Shown here in pieces: positions 53,848 through 62,274 of a stretch of 64,000 nt of DNA; within the stretch, counting starts at the first letter, position 1; each line of letters begins with the position of its first letter. Source of the stretch: CAZJQD01 sp964548165 [NCBI: uncultured bacterium] (GTDB taxonomy: Bacteria > UBA8481); the NCBI GenBank assembly GCA_964548165.1, contig CAZJQD010000009.1, positions 21,598-85,597 on the forward strand, in the 5' to 3' direction. A program made the translations under genes and the position numbers. Under the pieces are notes generated by a model that worked only from the letters and a program-made list of their open reading frames with translations, searched no databases and was not told the origin of the DNA.

Positions 53848-55041
53848 ATGAGAAAGTACGTCCTGGTTCTCGTCGCTCTCGCGGTGCTGGTTGCTCTCGG
53901 AGGTCCCGGGCAGGCCCAGGACGCCCCCGATGCCTACGCCGCCGCGCTGGCCGCCGCCGCGGCGCGCCCGGCCTCTCTCGCGGATGAACCGCTGACGTTC
54001 AAACTCTGGCAGACTCCGAACATGGAGGAGAAGTACGTCGGGTTCTTTCCCGTGGTGGAGGGACGCATCCTCGGGAAGACCCGCAACGGCGATGCGGTCA
54101 TCATCGAGTTCTCCAAGGGCGGCCAGCTCTTGAAGTCCTACCGCGTGAGCCTCCGCGGATCGGGCGAAGGGTGGTGCGAGGATTTCGAGACGACGGTTGT
54201 CGACGACGAGGCCCAGTTCATCGCCGCCGATGGCGAGCTGACCGTCACGTTCAAGTTCTATGACGATGGTGCGGAGGCAACGCGTGTTGTAGGCACGCGC
54301 CGCGTACAGGTCGTCAAGATCGCCCATCACCTCGGGTCGGGCCGGCACACGTGGCGCTACGGGATCCGCTACGAGGACCTCCTGGGAAGCGCCTACGTGA
54401 ACATGTACCGGCAGTACGACTACGGCCACATCGTGCCCTGGTTCTATGTCTGGTCCCGGCGCGCCAACGGCAACGTCTCGGACGTCAGCTACCGAATCGA
54501 GGTCAACGGCCAGCGGCTGACGTTGCCCGATAACTTCGAGGGTTCGTGGGGAGATGTGACGAGCCTCGAGCAGACGGAAGAGCGCTGGATCGCGAATGAT
54601 CGGCAGGACAACCCGTACAACTTCTACAAGCTTCGGTTCACGCCCAGCCTCTATTGCGGCCCGAAGCGCACGGACATCACCGAGAATTTTATCGCGCTCA
54701 TCGATCACCCCGGCCAGTGGGTGCTCAAGATCCGCTCGGGCGGGGTCCTGATCCGGGAACTCAGGTTCCAGGTCGGCGCCGACGGGTTCATCGTGCCCCA
54801 CGCCGAGCAGGACGCGTCGAAGCCCGGGTTCATGAACCTGGGGCCCATGCGCGCCTTCTGCGAGTCGACGTTCGGGAATCCGGATGACTGGGACGTCGCC
54901 TTTGATCCGGCCGCGGTCAAGACCGGCGTCCTCTTCGGACGCCCGTGGATCTCGGATGCAGTCAAGACCGGGATGCTGGCGAACCTCCCACCCGCGAAGA
55001 TCGCCCCGCGCCCCTTCCCGGCCGCCGCCCGCTTGCCGTAG
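53848..55041 (+). CDS. Secreted protein of unknown function
   Basis: 397 residues. Signal peptide MRKYVLVLVALAVLVALGGPGQAQ. The mature part appears mainly beta: TFKLWQTPNMEEKYVGFFPVVEGRILGKTRNGDAVIIEFSKGGQLLKSYRV, TWRYGIRYEDLLGSAYVNMYRQYDYGHIVPWFYVWSRR. A lone cysteine pair may form a disulfide (CGPKRTD and AFCEST regions). No enzyme motif recognised. Alone between the sugar run and a repeat element; may have its own promoter in the 161-bp upstream gap. Confidence 0.75.
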   Translation: MRKYVLVLVALAVLVALGGPGQAQDAPDAYAAALAAAAARPASLADEPLTFKLWQTPNMEEKYVGFFPVVEGRILGKTRNGDAVIIEFSKGGQLLKSYRVSLRGSGEGWCEDFETTVVDDEAQFIAADGELTVTFKFYDDGAEATRVVGTRRVQVVKIAHHLGSGRHTWRYGIRYEDLLGSAYVNMYRQYDYGHIVPWFYVWSRRANGNVSDVSYRIEVNGQRLTLPDNFEGSWGDVTSLEQTEERWIANDRQDNPYNFYKLRFTPSLYCGPKRTDITENFIALIDHPGQWVLKIRSGGVLIRELRFQVGADGFIVPHAEQDASKPGFMNLGPMRAFCESTFGNPDDWDVAFDPAAVKTGVLFGRPWISDAVKTGMLANLPPAKIAPRPFPAAARLP

Positions 55042-55060
55042 GCGGAGCGAATTTCGAGTT

Positions 55061-55222
55061 GCACCGCAGAGACGCAGAGGACGCGGAGCGTAGGGATGGA
55101 TATGGCCCCTCTATAGCCATTCTGAAATTAACTGATATCGCCGACCCGATGGAGATCTGTTCTCCGAGGAGTTCCGCGTTCTGCCCTGGTTCTTCTCTGC
55201 GGACTCAGCGTCTCTGCGGTGA
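55061..55222. repeat. Inverted-repeat element, family 2 (copy c)
   Basis: The left arm (55061-55088) has ACCGCAGAG, ACGCAGAGG, ACGCGGAG. The right arm (55193-55222), on the minus strand, has TCACCGCAGAGACGC then TGAGTCCGCAGAGAA. The centre is about 100 bp, A+T-richer than the surroundings, with no gene seen. It lies between convergent genes. Confidence 0.65.
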
Positions 55223-55265
55223 AGGTCGATCTGGCGGGTCTCGTCTGTGGAGCTGGGGGCGGGTC

Positions 55266-56519
55266 TTACTCGTCTCCGGCTTCGCCGTACGCGGAAGGGT
55301 CGAATCCCGGCGGCATCCCCGGATACCCCGCGGGATAGCCGGGAGGCATTCCCTGGCCTGATCCGGGAGCGCCTGCACCCGAATGCCCTGCGCCAGAGCC
55401 GTGCCCTTCGGCCCCGGGATAGCCACCCATGCCGCTCATCGACTTCATCCGCGTCGCCGTCCACGTGGAACGGATGCGGCCGCGGAGCGTGCAGCTGTCG
55501 GCATACCCGAGGTAGTCGTCGCCGATCGCGGTGACGGTCAGCGTCAGCATGTCCACGTTCGCGAAGATGCCGCCGGGAACCACGCAGCGCGTCGAGCCGG
55601 GCGGCAGGAGGATGCGGTTGGCCACGTCGGAGGCGATGCCGGCGGAGGGCGTTCTGTTGGGCGGAAGGTCGTAGCCCTCGCGGACGCGCTCGGGTGGCGT
55701 GCTCTCCGTCGAGACCCAGAGCACGATCTCCTTCACGCTCTGGCCCTCCATGATCATGCCGCGACCGTGCAGGATCCATCCGCGCGCGCCGGAGTCCGGC
55801 AGCCAGGTGACCTCGAGAGGTTGGGAGAGGTCAGCGGTCATCAGGCTCTGCGGTTGCGTGACCGTGATCGGCAGGAGAAAGCCGTCGAGCGGCATCGCGA
55901 GCGATCCGGTATTCAGGACGTAGGAACCGCGGCCGATGGAACCCTCGCGCTGGATGTCCTCGCTACCCGAGGCCGTGCGGTCCATCTCCGCGGCGGCGCG
56001 GTCCAGGGCCCGCTGGGGAACGCGCGGAGTTCCACTCGTGGTAATCGTCTCGTCCATGTGGATGCGCTCCGTCAGCGGCCCGTGAGCGGAGATCTCGTGC
56101 CAGTACTGGCGGGTCGTCATGTCGATCTGCACCCGTTGAGAGCCGCCCGGCGCCGCACCCTGCGGCATCGTCGGCATGCCCTCGAACCGCGAGACGCGGA
56201 GGTTGAGCCGGTTGGAGGGGAGGCCGAGCGAGGACGGGACCGTCACGAAGATGGGCTCCACGGCCACGCGGAAGTACGTGGCCTCGCCGCTGATCGATCG
56301 CGATGGCTGGGAACCGCCCATGCCGGCCGGCATTCCCGGATACGACGGCATCGCGAACATGGGCGCCGTCACCGACGTCGTCAGTTCAATCACGTACTCG
56401 CGCGCGCGCTGGGGCGCCTGGGCCTCGGCGGGCGTTGTCGCCGCGGCGAAGGCCAGGATCAGGACGGCCAGGGTGGCGACGGGGTGAAGACGGGACACGA
56501 ACGGACGGGTTGCGGTCAT
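55266..56519 (-). CDS. Secreted protein of unknown function with Gly/Pro/Met-rich tail
   Basis: 417 residues. Signal peptide ending AAATTPAEAQA near residue 34. The central part is beta-rich (VQIDMTTRQYWHEISAHGPLTERIHMDETI; SLAMPLDGFLLPITVTQPQSL). The last 55 residues are low complexity: Gly, Pro, Ser, Met and His (MGGYPGAEGHG, PPGYPAGYPGMPPG). Not recognised. Two short MPxYPGMPxGMGG-like stretches, near the N-terminus and in the tail, echo each other. Confidence 0.7.
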   Translation of the reverse strand: MTATRPFVSRLHPVATLAVLILAFAAATTPAEAQAPQRAREYVIELTTSVTAPMFAMPSYPGMPAGMGGSQPSRSISGEATYFRVAVEPIFVTVPSSLGLPSNRLNLRVSRFEGMPTMPQGAAPGGSQRVQIDMTTRQYWHEISAHGPLTERIHMDETITTSGTPRVPQRALDRAAAEMDRTASGSEDIQREGSIGRGSYVLNTGSLAMPLDGFLLPITVTQPQSLMTADLSQPLEVTWLPDSGARGWILHGRGMIMEGQSVKEIVLWVSTESTPPERVREGYDLPPNRTPSAGIASDVANRILLPPGSTRCVVPGGIFANVDMLTLTVTAIGDDYLGYADSCTLRGRIRSTWTATRMKSMSGMGGYPGAEGHGSGAGHSGAGAPGSGQGMPPGYPAGYPGMPPGFDPSAYGEAGDE

Positions 56520-56625
56520 GGGAATCTCCTCGCGTTACGGGCCGATGCGGACGATCTCATCATAGACCCGCGGCGTCGCGATAGGGAATGGCTGTCTCGA
56601 AGCGAAGAGCCAGCAGCCCTGCCCT

Positions 56626-58506
56626 CTACTTCACCTCGATGGACGTGTAGACCTCGCCGGTGTTGTCCGAGTAGTCCGTGGCCGTGAAGCCCACGAAGTA
56701 GGTGCCGGCCGGGACGCGGCCGTAGCCGATCGTGAGGCCCTCGGTCTCGTCGTACGTCAGGACACTCCCGGCGCTCGGTGCGGGACGCCACGACTCCTCG
56801 CCCTCGGCGTCGTAGACCAGGTAGACGGGACGGATGCTGTCGCCGGTCGTGAGGTCGAATTCGTAGGGGGCCGAGGACGTGTATCCCCAGGCGGACTCGA
56901 AGCGGCCCGTGACGCCGTCCGCGTTGATGTCGAGGCGGAAGATGAGCGTGACGAACTCCCACTCGTTCGAGCCTGCGACCTTCACCTCGACCGGGACCTC
57001 GATGGAGTAGACGCCGTTCGCGGCATCGATGACGTCCCACTCGTCGGCGGGGCAGATGAGCGCCTTGTCCTTGTCCTCGATCGTGAACCAGCCTCCGCTC
57101 CAGCGCGTGGAGAGGGCCCCGTTCTGCGCGGAGACCGGGAGCGTGCCCATCACGATCTCCTCGCCGTCGCCGGAGTAAGCGAGCGTGAAGAAGGCCTCGC
57201 TTACGTCCGGAGATCCGATGCGGGCGGCCAGCGTCGTGGAACCGCCGCCCTCGAGGATATCGCTGGAGCTCGTGATCGCGGAGAGGACGGGGCGCGTCAC
57301 GTCGGCATCGGCGGCACCCGCGAAGGCGGAGACCAGCGCCGGCCAGCGGCTCTGCGACGAGAACGGGATGTTGGCGTAGTTGGTCAGGGCGCGTCCCGAG
57401 GCGTTCGGGAGGAAGATCGAGAGCCCGTTGGAGTGCGGGCGATCGGCGCCGTTCCGGTTGTGCACGATCGCGGCATCCGCGGCCTGGAGGACGGCGTTCG
57501 CCTTCGCGGCGACCGGGGTGCCCGTGAAGTGCGTCTTGATCCCGCCGCAAAGCTCGACGATGTCGTAGAGGTGGTAGCCGTTGGAGGCTCCCTCCGCGTT
57601 CGTCCCGAACTCGTTGCAGGCGGCCTGCGCCTCGGCGAGGAGGAGCCAGCCGGTCTCGGGGTCCGCGGCGAGCGCGGCCTTGAGAGCGTCCGCCAGCGCG
57701 TCGACGGACTCCTCAAGCGCGGGAACCTTCGCGAGGTCGACGGCGGAGTAGGTGGCGACGCCGCGGGCGCCGTGCTCGTCGTAGTAGGCGTCGACGTACG
57801 CGCGCGCGAGCCCGTCGCCTCCGACGGAGGGATCCGCGAAGAACCGGCGCATGACGCGGGAGTAGTTGGATCCGTACGCGAGGTCCTCGGACGCGGACAT
57901 GAACTTCGCGTATGGCGCGACCGCGCTGGCGACCTCGAGGTTGGCGTTGAGGCACATGTCGAATCCGACGAGGTCGAATTGGCCGCTAGAAGGCTTGGTG
58001 GCCTCGAGGACGGCGGTCAATTCCGGCAGCGAGATGAAGTCGTGGTTGTCCGCGTCGTCCCAGCACGCACCCTGCCAGCCGCCGCCGTGGTTGCGGAGGA
58101 TGAGGGCGTACTTCTTCGCCGGGAACCTCCGCATCGAGGTCGCGACGAAGTTCTGCAGGACGGCCGGGTCGCCGTCGTTGACCTCGCCGAGATCGGCGAC
58201 TTCCGTCAGCGACCCTCGCTCGACGCGGAAGATCTTGGCTCCATCCCAGTTCTCGATGTTGGCGACGTCGGCGTTCGTGAACCCGCGCTGGTCCTCGCCT
58301 TTCGGGTTGCGGTCAGCGAAGACGATGAGGTTGACGTTCTCGTCGCTCCCGAACTCCATCATCGAGACGAGGTTGTTGACGACGCGGAACTCGAGGTTGT
58401 TGTCGCCCGCCCAGTAGAGCATGAACGTCCACTCGGCGCCTTCTGCGCGCGACGAGCCGGTGACGAGGAACAGGGCCAGGACCGCAACGAGGCTCTTCAA
58501 CTTCAT
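56626..58506 (-). CDS. Clostripain-like (C11) secreted cysteine peptidase
   Basis: 626 residues. ATG at 58506 follows GGAGGG and gives the signal peptide MKLKSLVAVLALFLVTGSSRA. The C11 fold shows WTFMLYWAGDNNLE at the mature start, the catalytic His in ALILRNHGGGWQG, and the catalytic Cys in DLVGFDMCLNANLEVA. A C-terminal beta domain (about 400-626) with an Ig-like pattern follows. Clostripains cleave after Arg or Lys and are often self-processed. Surface or secreted location. An upstream in-frame extension runs into repeat DNA and is rejected. Confidence 0.9.
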   Translation of the reverse strand: MKLKSLVAVLALFLVTGSSRAEGAEWTFMLYWAGDNNLEFRVVNNLVSMMEFGSDENVNLIVFADRNPKGEDQRGFTNADVANIENWDGAKIFRVERGSLTEVADLGEVNDGDPAVLQNFVATSMRRFPAKKYALILRNHGGGWQGACWDDADNHDFISLPELTAVLEATKPSSGQFDLVGFDMCLNANLEVASAVAPYAKFMSASEDLAYGSNYSRVMRRFFADPSVGGDGLARAYVDAYYDEHGARGVATYSAVDLAKVPALEESVDALADALKAALAADPETGWLLLAEAQAACNEFGTNAEGASNGYHLYDIVELCGGIKTHFTGTPVAAKANAVLQAADAAIVHNRNGADRPHSNGLSIFLPNASGRALTNYANIPFSSQSRWPALVSAFAGAADADVTRPVLSAITSSSDILEGGGSTTLAARIGSPDVSEAFFTLAYSGDGEEIVMGTLPVSAQNGALSTRWSGGWFTIEDKDKALICPADEWDVIDAANGVYSIEVPVEVKVAGSNEWEFVTLIFRLDINADGVTGRFESAWGYTSSAPYEFDLTTGDSIRPVYLVYDAEGEESWRPAPSAGSVLTYDETEGLTIGYGRVPAGTYFVGFTATDYSDNTGEVYTSIEVK

Positions 58507-58562
58507 GGAAACCCTCCGGGGGTGGAATGGGTGGAACAGGCAGGACGAGTCGGACATCGAAT

Positions 58563-58804
58563 TCACCACAGAGACCACGGGGACCACGGAGGAGAATCGA
58601 GACGAGGCGTTGAATCAGGAACAGAGGAAGCAGTCATCTCGGAAAAGAAAATCGCTATCACCGCAGAGAACACAGAGGAGAATCGAGACGAGGATTTGAA
58701 TTATGAATCTCGAAAATTGCCGGGACTACGGATAGTCCTCCACCAGGAAGTTGAGGTTGATTCCAATCCGCGTCTCTCCGTGTCCTCTGTGGTCTCCGTG
58801 GTGA
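58563..58804. repeat. Inverted-repeat element, family 2 (copy d), partly duplicated
   Basis: This fills most of the 311-bp gap from 58507 to 58817. Left arm 1 (58563-58593) has ACCACAGAG, ACCACGGGG, ACCACGGAG. A second left arm begins at 58658 (TCACCGCAGAGAACACAGAGG), and both continue with the identical stretch GAGGAGAATCGAGACGAGG. The right arm (58773-58804), on the minus strand, is TCACCACGGAGACCACAGAG then GACACGGAGAG. So the left side has been duplicated as about a 95-bp unit. Confidence 0.7.
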
Positions 58805-58817
58805 AATCATGAGGTAA

Positions 58818-60032
58818 TTACCGGGTGTCGCCCTGCGGGGCGCCGGGAAGGAGCCTTGAGGCGGGCGTGTTGGGCTTGAGGATGCCGCTCAGCTCGTCCC
58901 AGGTCAGGACGATATCGAAGTCGCCCATCACGTAGGCCGCGATCTCGTAGACGTTGTAGTGAAAGCCGACACCGTCCCGGCGGAGGTAGATGTTCTCCGT
59001 GACGGGAAACTCGCCCTCGTAGAGGAAGTCGTGCTCCGCGACCGGTTCGCCCGTACGCTCGGCCACCACCGCCAACACCTTGGCCTTGAGCATGGTCCGT
59101 AGCTGGTTCTCGGCGCCGGGAACGAAGAGATCGGCGCTTCGGAGTCGACGGCCGGTGTGCAGGTCGAAGATTCCATAGTCACTGGCGTACGTGCCGTGCG
59201 CGCCGCCAAGGAAGGTATACGACGTGTTCTCGAGAACGAGCAGGTAGCATTCGTTGAGTCGGACGAACGCGCGCTCGATTCTCGACCACTGGAGCGTCAG
59301 GTCGCGATACGCGGTGTTCTCCGCGCTCGTGTCGGCGAGTAGCTCGGCGCGGGCTTCGCCGTACTCCGCGAGGAAGCGCCTGAGGCGGCTCCGCTGGAGC
59401 GCGGCGATCCCCGTCTCGACGGGAGCATCGGCGGAGCCGACCTGGAACTGGAAGATCTCGCGGCGCAAGCGCTCGAGTGCGTCACCGGAGGAGCCATACG
59501 AGAGCGCGCGGAGTTCGGGTCCCACGCTGACGAACTCGGCGGCCGGGTCCTCGGTGCCGCGCCGGTTGCGGAAGGCAAAGAGCTTCTCCTTCAAGGCGAT
59601 CCCGTTGAGAGCGGCCGCGGCGCTCAGCTGTTCCCGGAGCGTGACATCGACGGTTCGCGGATGCCCCTCGCCGTCGGGAGTGCCGCGCCACGAACCTGCG
59701 AACTCTCCGTGAGCGGTGCGTCGGAGCGTGAACCGCGAGATCTCCTGCCCCTCGCCGTTGCGGCCGATGAGCGTGAGCCCGCCGTCGCGGCGCGTGGTGC
59801 CCTGCACGATCGCCCACTCGCCGCGATCCTGACGGTAGAAACTGCCCTCGATGGAGGAACCCTCGATCAGGAGGTCGAGCGCGAAGGGCACGCGCCCTCG
59901 CTCCATCTTGCCCTCGTAGTGAATGTAGGTGGCGCGTGGCGTGGTGAGCGACCAGGCGGCGCTCGCGAGGAGGGCGATCGATGCGACGAACGCGATGAGC
60001 GCGGCGCGGGTGAAGCGAAGACGAGTGGTCAT
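58818..60032 (-). CDS. Secreted DUF3298 domain protein
   Basis: 404 residues. N-terminal hydrophobic segment AALIAFVASIALLASAAWS acts as signal or anchor. Residues about 35-140 form a small beta domain. The C-terminal 180 residues match DUF3298 (the RsiV-type C-terminal domain): TFLGGAHGTYASDYGIFDLHTGRRL, then DLFVPGAENQLRTMLKAKVLAVV, and a final ENIYLRRDGVGFHYNVYEIAAYVMGDFDIVLTWDELSGIL. In RsiV this domain binds lysozyme, but other family members are uncharacterised. No sigma factor adjacent. GGGAG precedes the ATG at 60032. Confidence 0.83.
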   Translation of the reverse strand: MTTRLRFTRAALIAFVASIALLASAAWSLTTPRATYIHYEGKMERGRVPFALDLLIEGSSIEGSFYRQDRGEWAIVQGTTRRDGGLTLIGRNGEGQEISRFTLRRTAHGEFAGSWRGTPDGEGHPRTVDVTLREQLSAAAALNGIALKEKLFAFRNRRGTEDPAAEFVSVGPELRALSYGSSGDALERLRREIFQFQVGSADAPVETGIAALQRSRLRRFLAEYGEARAELLADTSAENTAYRDLTLQWSRIERAFVRLNECYLLVLENTSYTFLGGAHGTYASDYGIFDLHTGRRLRSADLFVPGAENQLRTMLKAKVLAVVAERTGEPVAEHDFLYEGEFPVTENIYLRRDGVGFHYNVYEIAAYVMGDFDIVLTWDELSGILKPNTPASRLLPGAPQGDTR

Positions 60033-60149
60033 TGTTACTCCCTGGAGTGGTGATGAAGTTGAGCGGCAAGCATAGTAGACGAGCCGGTGTCCGGACAGTT
60101 CGAGTCTCTGTCAGTGAAAAGGATTACGTTGGGGGAAACGGGGGAGCTC

Positions 60150-61898
60150 TCAGCGCCCCGTGTATTCGGTGAAGAGGATCAGGTTGCCATCGGGGTCGGT
60201 GGCGAGGAGATCGGTGTAGCCGGGCTTGCGATCGGCGCCCGCGCGGGCGTTGATCGACGGGTAGACCGGGAACCGGCACCCCTGCGCGCGCAAGTAGGCC
60301 TCGGTCTTCCGGGCCGAGGCGACCCAGAAGCTCGGGTAGCCGTTCGCGGTACGCGGTTCGGGGAAGCCTTCACTTGCGCGGTCGGCCTCGAAGAGGCCGA
60401 AGACGGCGTGCGAGCCCCAGAAGCCGTACCAGGCGTCGTCGGTGTAGGGCGTGCCGAGCTCAAGGCGCCGGCGGTAGAAACGTTCGACGGCATCGAGCCC
60501 TGCCTCGCCGCGGCGGCCCTCCGTCGGGTATCCGATGTAATCGAATTCGCGGACCATGGCCTCCGGCAGGTGTCGGACCGCGAAGAGCGACGCGATTCGG
60601 TCGCCCTCCAGGACCATCGTGACGAAGGCCTCGTCGCGGTATGGGTGGGCGCCGCGTCCATCGAGCAATGTGCGGAACGTGAGGATCGTGCGCGCGCCGG
60701 CCGTCGCGACCGCCAGGTCGCCCACCTTGAGACTGGCGGAGAGCCCGGCCGGGGACCGGTCAAAGGCGCGGGCCTGCTCGGCGGCACGTCGCCGGATGGC
60801 GTTGGTGCCCGTCGAGATGGTCTCGATGTTGGAACGCGTGTTGTCAAACCAGGAGCCGTTGGGCGAGAAGGCAGCCGCGAAGGCGCGCGCATCTCCGCGC
60901 AACCACGCACCGAGCGCGAGCGCGGCGGGCCGGGGGAGGTCGGCGGGGAACGAGGTCTCGGGTGCGGGGCCGCGCGAGGCGATATTCTCGACGACGAGAA
61001 CAAACGGGTTCCCGGCAGGGTCCAGGTAGACGGCGGCGCTGTCGCCCTCGGGTGTCGTGAGGCGCGCCACCGGATCGAGGTTGCCCTGGTCGAGCGACTC
61101 GACGGGGAAGAGGACATAGCCGTTCGGCTTCCCGGCGCGCACGCGGGCGAATCCCTGGAGGCCGCGAGCATCGAGCGTGAAGCGGATGGCTCCGACCCGG
61201 AAAAGGGCTCGGTCGGCGCTGACATGCTCCGGCGCGCCGACGAGCGGCGTATAGAACGCGACGGCACGCGAGATGTCGGAGACCGGCAGGGCGAACGCGA
61301 AGTCGAACGAGGGCTCATCGCCCTCGGCGTCGAGGTCCGAGGCCAGCGACTGGTGGAGCAGTCGCCAGCGGCCATGCTCGCGGACGAAGACCTGCGACAC
61401 GAGCCACCGGTCGGTGAACTCCCAGCGGATATCCTCCTGGCTCTCGACAGCGACCGCGTAGGTGGCGAACGCATGATCCCCGACGATCGCGATCCGCGCG
61501 TCATCAATGACGAGGTCGACAGCCACCTCCCCATCCGGTCGCTCCATCTCCTCCCACTCGCGCGGCAGCGACGCGATCACCGCGTCCGCTCCCCGCGCGA
61601 TCCCGGTCACGCGGTTGATGCGCGTCACGGCGGGGGAGAGGTGAGCGCGGTAGGCGACGCTGTCGACCGCGCACCAGGATTCGAGGAGCTGAACTACCGC
61701 CTCGCGCACCTCGCGCCGATCATCACGACCGCCGCCTGAGAACGTGACCTCGTCGTCCGAGAACGTCACGTGCCCGGAGTACGCGCGGGGCGCAGCACTG
61801 GTGGTGGAGGAGTCAACCGACCCGGCCGGCGTCCCGCCAATGCCGCAACCAAGCAGAACGATGCCAACAGCAAGAACGAGTGAGCGAGCAGGAAGCAT
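60150..61898 (-). CDS. Lipoprotein with tandem NTF2-like and VOC domains
   Basis: 582 residues. Lipobox LLGC with Cys18; ATG at 61898 has AAGG nine bases upstream, while earlier in-frame ATGs fall in repeat DNA. Domain order: NTF2/SnoaL-like (about 50-185, EVREAVVQLLESWCAVDSVAYRAHLSP), VOC (about 195-300, DFAFALPVSDISRAVAFYTPLVG), NTF2-like (about 310-430), VOC-like (about 480-582, SFWVASARKTEAYLRAQG ending LATDPDGNLILFTEYTGR). The double NTF2-VOC layout suggests internal duplication. Function unknown; presumably binds a small molecule in the periplasm. Confidence 0.75.
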   Translation of the reverse strand: MLPARSLVLAVGIVLLGCGIGGTPAGSVDSSTTSAAPRAYSGHVTFSDDEVTFSGGGRDDRREVREAVVQLLESWCAVDSVAYRAHLSPAVTRINRVTGIARGADAVIASLPREWEEMERPDGEVAVDLVIDDARIAIVGDHAFATYAVAVESQEDIRWEFTDRWLVSQVFVREHGRWRLLHQSLASDLDAEGDEPSFDFAFALPVSDISRAVAFYTPLVGAPEHVSADRALFRVGAIRFTLDARGLQGFARVRAGKPNGYVLFPVESLDQGNLDPVARLTTPEGDSAAVYLDPAGNPFVLVVENIASRGPAPETSFPADLPRPAALALGAWLRGDARAFAAAFSPNGSWFDNTRSNIETISTGTNAIRRRAAEQARAFDRSPAGLSASLKVGDLAVATAGARTILTFRTLLDGRGAHPYRDEAFVTMVLEGDRIASLFAVRHLPEAMVREFDYIGYPTEGRRGEAGLDAVERFYRRRLELGTPYTDDAWYGFWGSHAVFGLFEADRASEGFPEPRTANGYPSFWVASARKTEAYLRAQGCRFPVYPSINARAGADRKPGYTDLLATDPDGNLILFTEYTGR

Positions 61899-61923
61899 GG
61901 GGACGAACCTTATCATGATGGAC

Positions 61924-61947
61924 GGTGTCAGACTGCGGAAATGCGGA
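61924..61947. repeat. Half inverted-repeat element, family 1 (copy E)
   Basis: GGTGTCAGAC, TGCGGAAA and TGCGGA match the left arm of copy A over 24 of 24 positions, and the following 30 bp still resemble copy A's centre (GAGTTG, GATGG, then a GGCC hairpin). No right arm follows before the tRNA gene at 62004. Confidence 0.75.
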
Positions 61948-62003
61948 TCTGAGAATAGACGAGTTGTGGATGGGGGCCGCAACCGCGGCCGAAAAGTAAC
62001 CCT

Positions 62004-62076
62004 GCGCCCGACAGGAATTGAACCTGTGGCCCCAAGTTTAGGAAACTTGTGCTCTATCCAACTGAGCTACGGGCGC
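62004..62076 (-). tRNA. tRNA-Arg (anticodon CCU)
   Basis: 73 nt. The acceptor arms GCGCCCG and CGGGCGC pair fully; the D arm (GCTC/GAGC), the anticodon stem CAAGT/ACTTG with loop TTCCTAA, and the T loop GGTTCAATTC are all standard. The anticodon CCU reads AGG (Arg). No 3' CCA is encoded, so it must be added. Family 1 repeats flank it on both sides. Confidence 0.96.
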
Positions 62077-62086
62077 GGAGGAGGGG

Positions 62087-62095
62087 ATTCTAGCA
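62087..62095 (-). promoter_or_regulatory. Extended -10 promoter for tRNA-Arg
   Basis: On the minus strand TGCTAGAAT is an extended -10 (TGN plus TAGAAT, 5 of 6). The start would be near 62080, a few bases before the mature tRNA. No -35 fits. Confidence 0.45.
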
Positions 62096-62100
62096 AACTC

Positions 62101-62246
62101 CGGGTGTCAGGCTTACACATTTACACATTCGGGACGTGGATTCCGATGGGTCCCCCGAGCCGGTCTATCTACGGACTTTAGGCTGGTGATTCGCCCCAGC
62201 CGGCAGCTCGTCGCGTCCTTGTGTAAATGTGTAAGCCTGACACCCG
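62101..62246. repeat. Inverted-repeat element, family 1 (copy D)
   Basis: The arms 62101-62127 and 62220-62246 are perfect 27-bp inverted repeats: CGGGTGTCAGGC, TTACACAT, TTACACA. The centre is 92 bp. It occupies most of the space between tRNA-Arg and glgB and ends 28 nt before the glgB start. The doubled word is the same as in copy C. Confidence 0.9.
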
Positions 62247-62274
62247 GGGGCGGATATGATGCGGAGCGACGGGC

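Noticed and set aside
60087-61739. A 550-codon plus-strand frame opposite the VOC lipoprotein
   Set aside because: The minus-strand frame has a lipobox, a ribosome site and recognisable domains; the plus frame has none.
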